This document shows positions 43,457 to 54,675 of a stretch of 64,000 bases of DNA, piece after piece. Origin of the DNA: Panorpa germanica. Lineage: Eukaryota > Arthropoda > Insecta > Mecoptera > Panorpidae. The notes beneath the pieces were generated by a model. That model worked only from the letters and a program-made list of their open reading frames with translations. It was not told where the DNA came from and searched no databases. How positions within the stretch are numbered: the stretch's first letter is position 1; each line of letters starts with the position of its first letter. Location: NCBI GenBank assembly GCA_963678705.1, contig CAVMBN010000222.1:62001-126000 (forward strand), read 5' to 3'. A program made the translations under genes and the position numbers.

Positions 43457-43930
43457 TTAATTAATAAATAAATAATTCATTTGTATTTCGGGATTTGAGT
43501 GCATGATGTATTTGTGCTTTGTGGGCCCATGCCGTTTAAATACTTCTAGGACCTCTTCTTTTGTTCTATTAAAAAGTCCTTGTGCTATAGGGGGCATTCG
43601 TATTATTAATTCGGTTGGTGAATTTTCAAATTCTTTCAGAAATTTGGCAAGTTTGTCAAGGCAGTTTTGTTGATTGCAGAGAAGATTTATTGTGTGTCCA
43701 AATGTTCTGCCTCGCGTGAGTTTGTATAGGCCCTCTTCGAGGTTATTAGCTCTTTTAGCTTTATTTAATACGTATTTGAAATTGGGCGTGTCTTTTGCTA
43801 TTAACTTTGCGAATCCGTTGTAGTTACTTGGTTTTTCGTCTCTGGGGTTAAATTTGTCGCGAACTAGGTGTAGAATATAATCTGTCTTAGATTTAACGAC
43901 AGCTAGCGTAGTGCGTTCAAATATGACGTT
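43457..43930 (-). CDS. Orphan domain following integrase in C, intact
   Basis: An uninterrupted frame of about 157 codons contains KSKTDYILHLVRDKFNPRD, YNGFAKLIAKDTPNFKYVL, LTRGRTFGHTINLLC, FENSPTELIIRMPPIAQGL and EVLEVFKRHGPTKHKYIM. It starts within a tandem duplication of the KTKMKNPT...FECTTL region that separates it from the integrase frame. In B both are continuous, so it is best seen as a Pol C-terminal extension. I do not recognise the fold. Confidence 0.6.
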   Translation of the reverse strand, partial: NVIFERTTLAVVKSKTDYILHLVRDKFNPRDEKPSNYNGFAKLIAKDTPNFKYVLNKAKRANNLEEGLYKLTRGRTFGHTINLLCNQQNCLDKLAKFLKEFENSPTELIIRMPPIAQGLFNRTKEEVLEVFKRHGPTKHKYIMHSNPEIQMNYLFIN

Positions 43931-45054
43931 AATTTCTCATTAAACTCATTTGGAGTTGGGTTTTTCATTTTGGTTTTTTCTATGTTATCTACAGGTAGTG
44001 TGGTGCATTCGAATAGTACATTACTTCCTTCTTCGTTAAGTTCGTTTGAAGTTGGGTTTTTCATTTTGGTTTTCACTAGGTTATCTACATGTGCTTCCCG
44101 TAATTTTTTATTTTTTAAATCTTCTATTTTAGCTATATAAGTATCGCATACTTCTAGTACTTTAAAGGGTCCTGTGTTCTTTATTCGGCTTTTGCCCTGT
44201 TTTGATTTAGTGTTGAGGTATACGATATCTCCTTGTTTTACGTTTGGGTCTTTAACGGTAGCATTTCTTTTATTAATAACCTGTTCTTTTCGATTTGCAT
44301 TTATTTCTTTAATTTTTGAGTATAGGGTTGAGATTTTAGTTTTATGATTTTGGGTGTATAAGTCCATGAGTGTTTTATCATAATCCATAAGCAATACAGA
44401 CTTGGTTTGTAAGTGTCCATTTATTATTTCAAAAGGTTTGTATGTTGTACTGCAATGTGGGGTTTCGTTATATCCTATAATAGCATATTTCGTGATTGTT
44501 TCGGGTGTAAGATCATGTTTATGTTTCACTATACGATATAGTTCTAGTATCGTGGAATGTGCTCGTTCTATTGGAGAATTACTTTCATGTCTGTATGGTG
44601 TTGTTATATGAATTTTAATTTTATATAATTCTTGTAATTCTTTGATGAGATTATTTGAGAATTCAGTTATATTTGTATATTTTTTAATATTATTTGTAAT
44701 ATGATTGGGTATGCCGTGGTGTGAGAAATACGTTATTAGTTTATCGGCAATTTCTGTGGATGACCTATTGGCGATTTTGTATGCCTGTGTGTATTTTGAA
44801 AATACATCTATTATAGTAAGGAATTGGGTATTGTCTATACCAAGCGTATCTATATGTAATTTCTCAAATGGTCTCTCAGGTATTTCGGTGCTATTTAGCG
44901 GTGCTCTAATTGGTTTTCTGTTATATTTGCACTTTTTACATGTGCTGCAGTTATTGATGAAATTTTCGACATCTTTTCGTAGATTAGACCACGTATATCT
45001 TTCGCAAATTAATTTATATGTGACGTCTATTACTTCATTACTTGCTGATTCTGA
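43903..45054 (-). CDS. Integrase of C, one catalytic Asp lost
   Basis: The frame is open from after TAA TAA (45060-45055) to 43903, about 383 codons. The finger half has C-x2-C as NNCSTCKKCKYN, but the His-His half is absent. The first catalytic Asp is in KLHIDTLGID and the Glu in NSPIERAHST. In place of the second Asp (MDGGTEF in B) C reads NNIKKYTNITEF, so the D,D,E triad is incomplete. The C-terminal region follows (DIVYLNTKSKQGKSRIKNTG). The protein is long but should not catalyse integration. Confidence 0.85.
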   Translation of the reverse strand, partial: SESASNEVIDVTYKLICERYTWSNLRKDVENFINNCSTCKKCKYNRKPIRAPLNSTEIPERPFEKLHIDTLGIDNTQFLTIIDVFSKYTQAYKIANRSSTEIADKLITYFSHHGIPNHITNNIKKYTNITEFSNNLIKELQELYKIKIHITTPYRHESNSPIERAHSTILELYRIVKHKHDLTPETITKYAIIGYNETPHCSTTYKPFEIINGHLQTKSVLLMDYDKTLMDLYTQNHKTKISTLYSKIKEINANRKEQVINKRNATVKDPNVKQGDIVYLNTKSKQGKSRIKNTGPFKVLEVCDTYIAKIEDLKNKKLREAHVDNLVKTKMKNPTSNELNEEGSNVLFECTTLPVDNIEKTKMKNPTPNEFNEKLTSYLNALR

Positions 45055-45079
45055 TTATTACTCTGGTGGTTCTTTTACT

Positions 45080-45610
45080 TAAAAAAAGGTTCTATGTTTT
45101 TATTCCGCTATTGCCATGTTTTTTGTTAGTATTCATATATACTGTGTCTACATTTGGATTTTTAACAGTAGCTTTAATCATGATAATAACTTGTACTGTC
45201 TGTATTTATTTCCTTAACTTTATGCACATAACATTGCTATTTTATTTTTGTGTTTTTCAATGTGTGTCCATGGATTATCATAGTTGCTGAATTAGAAATG
45301 CTGACTTAGTTTGTTAATGTAGCATTATCTTTTGTACTGGAGTATAGGGTTTCATTACATCTTATAATAGCACATTTGACTTGGATAGGTCATGTTTATG
45401 TTTTATGAAACGGTGTACTCTGGTATTGTGGAATGCGCTTATATTTTGATCTCACAGTTGTTTTTGTGTAATTTAGCGGCGTTCAAATCATGGTATTTGC
45501 ATTGCTTGCATGTGTCGTAATTGATAATGAGAGTTTCCACGTATTTTATTAGATTACACGAGTATATCTTTCGTAAATAACCTTGTGCGTTGCGTTTGTT
45601 TCTTGATGCC
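45080..45610 (-). pseudogene. Fossil second integrase copy in C
   Basis: This is the minus-strand counterpart of 27233-27770 in B: a decayed finger region near 45605-45480 and decayed integrase C-terminal sequence to 45080. Its presence in both copies shows the duplication predates their separation. Confidence 0.7.
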
Positions 45611-46199
45611 TGATACTTATATCATTTTTTATTTTATGCTCATTTTTATATTTGCCGATGGTGTTTATCTTTTAAATTATTGTACATTTAATATGTATTA
45701 TCATTACAATGGGTTTATTGACTTTTATTTTTAAATGTAGTTTTTGTTAATGTAGATATTAATAGGTCGTGTTTCTTTATTTTAATTTAAATAATTTACT
45801 CTTTTTATTAATTTTAATAATTTTAACTGCGTTGGTGATTGTATCGAAATAGTTATTGCTTGATGTCGCTTTATTTGTATGTTTATAGGGTTTTACTGCT
45901 GGTGATACCCAGTGTTTATGCGATATTCTGCATTAAGGTGGTTGTTTCTGATTCTCAATTCGTTTCATCATTTTCTTTTTCTTTTTGTCTGTTGTGTTTT
46001 GTAAATGTATTGTTTATCGTAATATTTGTAGTAATTTATTTAAATGGTTGTTCTGTACAATTCTTTTAATAGTTCATACAATTTTCTTAATTAAGGTGGT
46101 TGTCCGTTTTAGGGTTTTATTATTTTTAGTTTTAAATTTCGGAGTTAAATATTATATAGTCAGGTGGGTTTGGTTGCTTGCGGTTGCGTATTTGAATTG
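45611..46199. other. Non-coding remnant of C between gag and fossil integrase
   Basis: No gene survives. It corresponds to 26640-27232 of B. A stretch near 45700-45790 matches post-RNase H pol of A1. Confidence 0.55.
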
Positions 46200-47755
46200 T
46201 TAAGGTTCGGGTAGAAATTGTAATTTTTTCGGGAAGTAATGAAGACTTTTTGAAGTTAATCTTATCAGGAAGTTCTTTAAAGTAAAGTCAATATATGTTT
46301 TATTATTTTTATTCGTCATGATATTCGTCAAATATTCATCTATCCAGTTATTATTTTTATTTCGTTTGGTTCCATATAGTTGCTTTAGTTGTGCCGAATT
46401 TCTAATCTTCTGTCCACGAATTATTTCTTTTCTGTGATCATTTATCCACAAAGTGTGTGCCTCGTTTTCTAAATCTTCTTGTTTTTCTGGTATGCATTTA
46501 GCTTTGTTTCTTTTTTTCTTTTCAATTTTTTCTTTTATTTTAAAATTTTGGTTTTTATTATTTCCTGCTTTTCCTTGCTTTATATTGTGTAATTTTTTTA
46601 CTTCAGAATATTGTATGTTTTGTTTTTCTGGTTTTTCTTGGTTGATATTTTGTTGCTTCACTATTTCAAGTTCGTTTTCAAGTTTTGTTGATTTTTTACT
46701 TTAAAATCTAGAAAGTTTGGATTTTTTGATTGTTGCTTAACATTTTGTTGATTTTGTATTTCGAAATGTTGTGAATTTTGATTCTCTGATTCTTGTATCA
46801 TATTTTGCTGATCTTCTACTTTGAAATCTTGCATGTTCTGATCTTCTGTGTTTTGTTTGACGCTTATTTTTCTTTGCTTCATTTTTACTTCAACAATTGT
46901 CTTTTTCTTTACTTCTGTTTTGTTAAACTCTTCAAGTTCTTTTTCCTTTTCATCTGTATTCAAAACTTCTTCTGAATTATTCTGGCTTTGTATTTTGATA
47001 TTTGTACTCTCGTTGTTTATGATTACTTTTACTTCTTGTAATTCCGTCCGTACATTGTCTATTTCTTTATTCTCAATGGTTTGTTCGATTATTGTTTCAC
47101 ACGGTTTTTGTGTTGACGGCTCTGTTTGAAAATCTTGTGTGTTCTTCACTTGCTGTTGGTGAGGGTGGTGATATTCCTCGTTAGTATGGATTTCGTGGTT
47201 CGTCATATCTTCTATTATTAATTATAGAAGCTCATCCATTGTGTTAGGATTTTGGCGTCTTAATTTACATCCAAGGGGATCGTTTAGCTCCTCTATGAAA
47301 TCTCTCACCATCAGAGAATCATGATGTTTTGCCAGTGCTTTCATATTTAAAGATGTTTTATTGTGAAGTGTGTTCAAAACATTAAAGTTGTTAACTGATT
47401 CTAAACATCTAAAGTAATAAGTAATAACTTTCTCATTAGGCTTTCGCTTAAGTGTTGTTGTATCCGGGATATGGCTGCGGTTTTTAGTATAACTATTTAT
47501 TAAAATAGTTTTTAATTTCTCCCATGTATTAATATGTTTATTCTTTATTAAACTTGCTGCGTCTCCAATAATCTTGCTTTTTATAGCTGAGAGCAATAGA
47601 CCGTTATTCCTAATAGCTTCTTTTTTATCTTCATTTTTACCGGGGAATATGGCAAAATTATCTATGATCACTTCGCAATCTTCTATAAAATTCGTCAGCG
47701 AATTGTTTCCATTATATTCCTTTACATAATTTAGATAAATATGGAATGTCTCCAT
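46200..47755 (-). pseudogene. gag of C with repeat tail, one stop and one frameshift
   Basis: ATG 47755 begins METFHIYLNYVKEYNGNNSL. A TAA near 47222 (GAA in B) interrupts, after which the same frame is open to 46661. A frameshift then leads to 46661-46200. The tail has the same 20-residue units as B (FKVEDQQNMIQESENQNSQH, FEIQNQQNVKQQSKNPNFLD) and ends in a longer C-terminus (AHTLWINDHRKEIIRGQKIR) that B has lost. No knuckle or protease follows. Confidence 0.75.
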
Positions 47756-47898
47756 TTTGATTTATAGTGTAACTTTTATTTAAGAAAAGTTATTTTGTAA
47801 ACATTTTATTTTTAAAAATTATTATTATTATATAGTTAATTTGCAAGTATTTTATTATATTACATTATAGTATTACTTTTGATATTTTTAATTTTCAT

Positions 47899-48084
47899 TA
47901 GGCCTATATAAGCGATTTATATTCCTTTTTAGAAAATTATTATTTAATTATTGTATTACGTTGCGTAATTTATATTTTATTTTAATATTATTTTTAATAT
48001 TTGGTAGGCCTGTATAAGCGATTTATACTCCTTTTTTTAAATTTAATACCTGTTTTTAGGCCTGTATAAGCGATTTATACTCCT
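47899..48084 (-). repeat. Three palindromic leader repeats of C
   Basis: Units aggcct(a/g)tataagcgatttata(c/t)tcc start near 47899, 48005 and 48058. Confidence 0.7.
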
Positions 48085-48175
48085 TTTTTAAACAGGAAAT
48101 ATTATTGTAAAAATAATAATAATTTTTGTTTTTGGGAAGTGTGAATATAGAAAGGAAATATGAATGAGTACTCAC

Positions 48176-48219
48176 ATTACGATTATCACCGCGATGCCTT
48201 GCGAGATCTTCATGTCCAT
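48176..48219 (-). promoter_or_regulatory. C leader mini-ORF ending at a splice-donor consensus
   Basis: ATG at 48219 (minus) opens Met-Asp-Met-Lys-Ile-Ser..., ending in hydrophobic AVIIV, and runs into GTGAGTACTC from 48175. Same arrangement as in A1, A2 and B. Confidence 0.5.
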
Positions 48220-48404
48220 ATGCTGCTGCTAGTGAGTCGATGAGTCTCGGAGCACTTCAATTTCTGTTTCTATTTCACTCCACTATTTATTAAGTTTACT
48301 TTATTCTTTAACTTTATTTTTGTAGATTTCGAAATATTAAGTTAACCATAAAAATGGAAAAATTTACAGCGATTGTAATTCCTTAATATCCGTACGACTG
48401 CGCC

Positions 48405-48698
48405 AATTAAAGTTTGAGTAATTTAGACTTTAATAAAAAAAACAATTTATTTTAAGTTTACTTAAATAATATTTATTTGATTCAATTACTAACTGCGCGA
48501 TGCAGTTTATACATGAACTCAAATGGTGAGCCAGCTAATTACTATCTGCACGATGCAGATTATACATAAACTTGAACTAATTAGATTAAGACTAATACAT
48601 TACTTATATACTATTTTACTATCTCTAGAGTGCTTGGTCAGCAAAGATACTGAAGAGACACTGTTAGTTTTGTGTTGTATAGAATGTGTGCTATAACA
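48405..48698 (-). repeat. 5' LTR of C (294 bp)
   Basis: TGTTATAGCACAC to CTTTAATT, next to PBS TGGCGCAGTCG (48405-48395). Nearly identical to the 3' LTR. Confidence 0.92.
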
Positions 48699-49113
48699 AA
48701 ATACAGTGCGTTGTAGTACACGCGCTTTATTTTATTGGAAGAGTTTAGTTCTAAATTAACAAAATAAAATTAAGTATTTAATCCTTTTGTATTGTATAGT
48801 CTTTTATATTTATCATATTCTGAAAGTTTGATTTGACACTTTTTTATTTACTTACTTAAAATAAATGTAAAATTGATTTAATGGTTTTAAAACAGTAATA
48901 CAATTATAAATCTGTTTTAGCGTTTTCTAAAAATTTATATAGCTCACTTATTAATTTATAATCACTTAGAAGAAATTTAGTACTCAGTGGATCTTCCTTG
49001 TTAAATTTATTTCTTTGAACACTTGGTCATATTGTGATTAGAAGACTACCAAGTCTAAATCACTTTCTTGGTTAAGAATCTTTACATATCTTTTAAGCAA
49101 TGATTCACTTCAG

Positions 49114-49210
49114 TCAGTACAAGCGGTGGCTCAACGGTGTTTGGACATTGGTTTTTCCCGGGAACTACACCGGGTATGGATCTCCACTAGAAAACACTGC
49201 TACAATGACG
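49114..49210 (+). CDS. Host gene exon (third last coding exon seen)
   Basis: The acceptor gattcacttcag and donor gtgagt (49211) bound 97 bases. The first base completes a codon and the exon ends in phase 0. It reads QYKRWLNGVWTLVFPGNYTG then YGSPLENTATMT. The next exon at 51293 starts in the matching phase. I do not recognise the protein. Exons further upstream were not found in the window. Confidence 0.65.
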
Positions 49211-49216
49211 GTGAGT

Positions 49217-50257
49217 AGACCCAGTACCGCATTTAGGCTTCTTCGAACGCTCATCTGTGTCCCTACCAAAGTGAGAACCTAAAAAGCTCGAATCTCTTTT
49301 CAAACAATAAAATATTAAAATAAATCCTCAAAATTATACTATTAACTAGTTGGTAATATTAATGTAAGATGCCAGCACAAAGCAATATACTGCGGTTCTT
49401 TTCTCGGTATCCAAGAAAGGAACCATTTAAGAGTAAAAACAAAGGCAATCTTTGTCTATTGTTAAATATTTATATTGTTCATGTGGTATTCGATAATAAG
49501 CAAAGAATTGTCAGTCACCAGAGTACCTCAAGTAGTAATAGCAAAAGATAAAGTTAGCATTCCGGTACAGCATCCTCCGGTTATTATCTGCAACATTATA
49601 CAACAAGTAATGGCCAAAACTAAGCATATAATATTCTTTTTTATATTATTGCGATCTCAACAGCTAACGTGTATGTCGCATTAATTGTAATATTATAGCT
49701 ATGTGTTTTGTGGATTTGTTTATTATTGCTTCATTTATCATATTCACTTGGTGAGATAAATCTTCGCGGGTCATGCAATAAATTAATTTCATATTCGGTA
49801 ATCGAACCACTTTCAGAGGTCTCATAAAAAGTGCGTTATGATAGTAGTACTGAATCCAACTCTGATTTAGATGATTCTTTTAAAAATATAGATAAGTTAA
49901 AATAATATAATCATTTTAGCATATTAGCTAAAAAATGTCGCTCTAATCAGGAAATTAGTAAAAATATATATCCCTCGTTTGTTCACATACTACGTATGTA
50001 GAAATGCTTCTCACTTACTCATTCATAAATATTATATTTAACAGTAAAATTGTATGAAGAAAACAGTTTTCTTATTATTTTATTGAATTGTTTGAAAAAT
50101 AATTCGGAAGTCACACTGCAATAAAAGTAGATTGTTTTTTTATCGTTAAAACATTGATTTAAGTTGAAAGATAATTGTATGATTTGGTAAAATTGGATTC
50201 TATAACCTAATAACCCTTAATAACCTAGTAATCCTATTAACCCTTAGCTTTACTTAT
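49217..50257. other. Intron DNA of the host gene, unassigned
   Basis: No supported gene. A possible short reading at 49369-49551 (PAQSNILRFFSRY) was not accepted. Confidence 0.45.
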
Positions 50258-50298
50258 AAGATAGTTGATAAATCTAATTTACCATTATCAACTATCTT
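50258..50298. repeat. Perfect 13-base inverted repeat
   Basis: Arms AAGATAGTTGATA (50258-50270) and TATCAACTATCTT (50286-50298) with a 15-base loop. It lies at the edge of an E-family fragment. Confidence 0.7.
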
Positions 50299-50930
50299 TC
50301 TGTCGTTTTTTCTCCTTCTCTTTTCATTTTTTCCCTATTTCCTCCATTCAACACTTCTTACGCTCTTTCTTAGTAATATCTCCTCCATGCTTACTTCATT
50401 TTTACTTTTCCTCTTCCTACATTCACATCCTGCATACTTTTTTCCCCTCCTTTTTCCAATTCCTCTTTTATAATTCCTTAGTCAGAATCTAGCAATAATT
50501 TCTATTTTTTTAATATCCCGTTTTTCTAGGTTCTCCAGCATCCTTCTTGTTCACAACATTTCGTATCTTGTTATATTCGTATCGTATTATATTTGACTTC
50601 ATCCACCATGTACATGCATTCCTGTTGCTGCACTTCAATGTTATATTATTTTATCTCTGTACCTTCCTTTATTCGTTATAGAATCTCTCTATCTCCTCCC
50701 CAGCTATCCCTCTTCCTTCGTAGCACCTGCTCGTCACCTTTTCCCATTTTCTGTTCCCTCCTCTCCTGATTAGTTCTCCCACTATACGCAAGAGTCCGCT
50801 CTTTACTTTTTAATTTTTTCTTCCCACTCGCACTGTCTGTTTTGAAACAAAACTGTTTTTCATGTGAATACATAGTAGACGAAAAGATAAATGAAGTCTG
50901 TACATGCAGTACAGCACAATATGCCACCAA
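50299..50930 (-). mobile_element. Decayed fragment of E-family non-LTR element (E3)
   Basis: The strand is strongly pyrimidine-rich like E1 and E2. Minus-strand readings such as LENLEKRDIKKIEIIAR and LRNYKRGIGKRGEKSM align with the region before the C-terminal finger of E1. There is no poly(A) tail and frames are broken. Confidence 0.45.
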
Positions 50931-51292
50931 ATAATTTTGTTTAATTGAAACGATTTTGTTAAATTTTTACTGTAATTTTATGAATATAATTTTTGACTAG
51001 TAAACGTTTAAATATTTTAAATTACCAACAAAAAAAAAACGAAGTAATAGTTGAACTTGCTGATTTTCTCTTTCTACTTGGTTCTTACAGAAAACTTTAT
51101 TAATCTATAGTTATGGTCTATGAAATTTTAAATATACGAAACAATTACTATTATTTGATAATCAACTAATAATTATTAGGAGCTTCTGGTAAGTTATTTA
51201 ACAAAAAACATTAATGCTAAAAAAAATATAATTATACAATAATAATAATAATAATAATAATTAAACAGAATTAATTAAAATTTTTGTCTCAG

Positions 51293-51375
51293 CTCATCAA
51301 GGTGGACTACACACTGAAGGCGTTCATTGAGAGTGTCTATTACATCCTATTGGACACCTTAGGCCTTCAAATTAG
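51293..51375 (+). CDS. Host gene exon (penultimate)
   Basis: The acceptor tttttgtctcag and donor gtgatt (51376) bound 83 bases. In phase with the exon before, it reads LIKVDYTLKAFIESVYYILL then DTLGLQI, and ends with AG of a split codon completed by the next exon. Confidence 0.7.
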
Positions 51376-52269
51376 GTGATTACATTTTCTGTAACTACAT
51401 TTCTTATTAAGTCTGCACTTGTTAACATTTTAACATTTGAAAATACTCTTATTAAGTTAAATATTTATAAGTTATAAAAGATAGTCAATAAAGAATTGGC
51501 TTTAGGTGCAAGGAAGTTATAAAACACAAGATTGACAGGATTGGTAATGTCTAAAATTATGTCTAACTTTAAATAATAATTTATAAAATACACTTTTTCA
51601 TAGTGAACTATCGTTCACGCAAAAATTAATAATACGTGCAAAAACATAAAACATTGATGTGACCATACATCAATGTAATATTTGACTAATAAAAACAAAT
51701 ATTTACTTTAAAAGCGTCATATTTTATTATTTTACAGCTATTCTAAAATTGTTATGAATAAATTTAAAAATATGTAACTGTTATATTGTTACAAATGACA
51801 TCAAAGGTTACAAACTGGTTAGGGCGCGTAGTGAAAGTGAACAGAGTATTGCTTTGAAACATTCTATGCACCAAATGTTATAAATTCGTGGGTGCGAACG
51901 AAGAAAATCTTGACAGAAGTCTTTGCTCCAGGACTTTCTATATTCAACAATAACTTGTAACGTAACGTGTAATAACAATAGCGTTGTATCTTAATAAATA
52001 CAGAATAGCCACAATTAAATAAGAACAAGGATTACAATATTTATATACTTTTTTAAACAACACAAAACAATTTATAACTTTGCACAACTTTTTACATCTA
52101 CTATTTAGTGCAAGGTATCAGTGGGGGGTTTTGCTTATGTTTAGAAGGGACGGTGTGGCGCACAACGTGTGGGTTGGGTTCAAAATAAGAAATATATAAA
52201 AACATCTAAATTATCAAGTATTTATCGCTATTTATTCATTATTTAAGTTATCACATAAGTAATTTACAA
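51376..52269. other. Intron DNA of the host gene, unassigned
   Basis: No gene or defined element seen. This is the start of an 11-kb intron filled further on with transposons. Confidence 0.45.
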
Positions 52270-52500
52270 CATATTTTGGTTTACTAGCTCTATTATAGTG
52301 ATATTGAAAGAACACTAAGAAATACGTCGAGCATTAAGGATCCTATCCCCCAATGCCAATCTAAGTTTGGTGCAATAATTTTCAAACACCGAAAATTTCG
52401 TTCGTTATCCGTCAAAGTTGGTTTTATTATGAATAGCGAGTCATATAGCTTCCCTAAGTTCAAGATTCGTTTTTTGTTGCGTTTTTAAGAAAAACATGCC
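52270..52500 (-). pseudogene. Possible hAT transposase C-terminal relic
   Basis: A minus-strand reading gives LTDNERNFRCLKIIAPN with hAT dimerisation-domain spacing (N-E-R-x-F...L-K-x-I). Frames are broken and no terminal repeats are seen. D3 starts about 200 bases to the right. Confidence 0.35.
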
Positions 52501-53603
52501 CTTGCTTTAAATTTCCAAAATCAACAGTCTCTATAACAACACTCACTGCAGCTTATTCTGCATTTTTTTAAATAAAATTAAATTCTTCTTCCATTGTCAA
52601 TTCCTATTCATCGTCATCCACCAATAACGATTCCTCCAAGTTGTCAGTAGAATTAACTGCCAAGAAAGAGAAAAGTCTACTCATCATAGTTTCGTTCATG
52701 TAAATTTTTTTTTTAATATTTATTTTTAGTGCATCAACTTTTAAAAGTTATTAGCACTTAAAAGGCATATATACATTTATAAATATTTACAATACATAAT
52801 TCGTAATTCATAATTCATAACTTACAACTTATAAATTTATTAATAATAAACAAATTAAATTTGTTTTGTTTATAAACTCAATAAGGTTTTTCAGATTTTC
52901 TCTTCTTTTATATATCAGCCTATACTCCTGAGGTATATTACATTACAGTAATATGTTTTCTCTTCTGGAATGCGCCCTGAATGGATTCCTTCTTTAGCAT
53001 AATTATCAACTTGTTCGTTTTGTGTGATACCGATGTGAGACTGAATCCATAAAAATTGAGTTTCTATTTACTTGATGTGGAGGTTGTGAATAAAACGATG
53101 GATGGTTTGAACTGTTGGGTGGTTGGTATAAAGAGTGTCTTTGGTAAATAGGGCACTCAGTGTGTCAGATAAAATTAGTATATTTCTTTAGATGTTTGTT
53201 AATAACTTCTTGTAAACTTTCTATTATTGCATATAATTCAGACGTAAAAACACTGTATCTTCAATTATATAGGCGCAAGCCATCTCATCCTGTATTTTGG
53301 TCCCATCTGTATAGAGTATAATGTAATCTTGGTATTTTTCCAAAATACTATTTAGTACCGACCTGTAAATGGTAAGATTAGTATTACTTTTAGTAATTTT
53401 TGACAGAGTTAAGGCTATACATGGTAGTCTTATGATCCATGGTGCGATGATATTAAGTATTATTGGAATTGGTTTTATGTATGATAAGATTAGAATCGGT
53501 TTTTTCAGTTTACAGTTTCTGTGTTGAAGTGAGACATTTTGTGGGGCTTTTGTAATTCCAAAGTTTATGTTAGTCGGTTTCGATATGACTGATGCAAAAT
53601 AAT

Positions 53604-54077
53604 TTAGAGATAGTTGGCCTCGCCTAAGTAAAGGTGGTGGTCCCCACTTATGGCATATAGGCTCTTTAGGCGAGATGTTCTAAATGCACCACTGCCTAGT
53701 CTTAAACCTGTATTATAAATACTGTCGATGAGTTTAGGAATATTTTTATTTGCAGTTTGATATATGGTTTCACCGTAATCTACTTTAGAGCGGATCAAAG
53801 TTTGATAGTTATGCATTAGTGTTATCTGATCACTTCCCTAATTATTGCATGATATACATTTCATAACGTTTAGGACACAACTACATTTTGTTTTGCAATT
53901 ATTTATATGATCGACCCAGGATAATTTTTCATAAAAAACCATGCCCAAATAAGAAATTTGGCGTGTATATGTAAGTTCTTCGTTATATATTGTCAGTCTT
54001 GGAGGATAAATAAGCTTTGGTGATTTATTAAAAAGGATGCATTTATTTTTGGTGGTGGAAAATATATATCCTGTCAT
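53604..54077 (-). pseudogene. RT C-terminal fragments of D3
   Basis: MTGYIFSTTKNKCILFNKSP with YLGMVFYEKLSWVDHI (54077-53838), then YQTLIRSKVDYGETIYQTAN (approximately 53816-53604), match D1 at 17490-17850. RNase H and the finger follow in broken frames to about 52930. Confidence 0.75.
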
Positions 54078-54675
54078 ATTAATTAAATGTTATGTTATTA
54101 TTGGTTATTTCTTCAACATATAGATTCCAATCGGCTTTAGAGATTTTCCATCTTAATCCTGTTCAGTTCATATCTGTTGCATTGCTTAAGATTTAAAGTT
54201 CTTTATAAATCTGGTAGGACTCACCCTTCTAGTTTCGATGCTATTTGTGGTTGGCATAGAGTTAAATCAACTGCGGATGTACTTTGAAAAGAAAAATGAA
54301 AATGCGTGTGTTGACCGTCATTTAAGAGTATTAAATTATTAATGTTAAATAATTTTTCTTTTAATTTACCTCTATTGTCCGTAACATTGCCCCATAGTCT
54401 GTTATGTGCATTAAAATCTCTAAGGGCCGGTTTTATGGTTTTCTATTTACTTCGGGGATTATGAAACCTGGAGTTAGTTTAGTTCAGTACTTATTTTTGT
54501 ATCGGGTTTTATCATTCAAATTTATTTCCGTGTTAGTTAATACCGAAACAAAGTAAATAAACCGTAACGTAAACCATTCTCTTTACGGCAAGTGGTACGT
54601 AGATTTAAAAGTGTATGAAATTCAAATATTTGTTTACATTAGTAAACCCAAGATAATGCCATATTCAGTTTAATT

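Larger units (their letters stand above)
41387..48698 (-). mobile_element. Errantivirus copy C, complete, recent and pol-deleted
   Basis: LTRs (48698-48405 and 41679-41387) are flanked by the TSD AAAT (41383-41386, 48699-48702). On the minus strand: PBS, leader, gag with repeat tail, fossil integrase, integrase, orphan domain, env and polypurine tract. Protease, RT and RNase H are missing, as in B. By eye the LTRs differ by two substitutions and one 1-base indel, about 99% identity, so insertion is recent. It must have used enzymes from another element. Confidence 0.95.

Noticed and set aside
44705..45082. A 125-codon plus-strand reading rich in hydrophobic residues.
   Set aside because: It is the antisense of the integrase of errantivirus C.
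49369..49684. A short reading beginning PAQSNILRFFSRY that faintly recalls hAT transposase starts.
   Set aside because: Too short, quickly broken, with no terminal repeats nearby.
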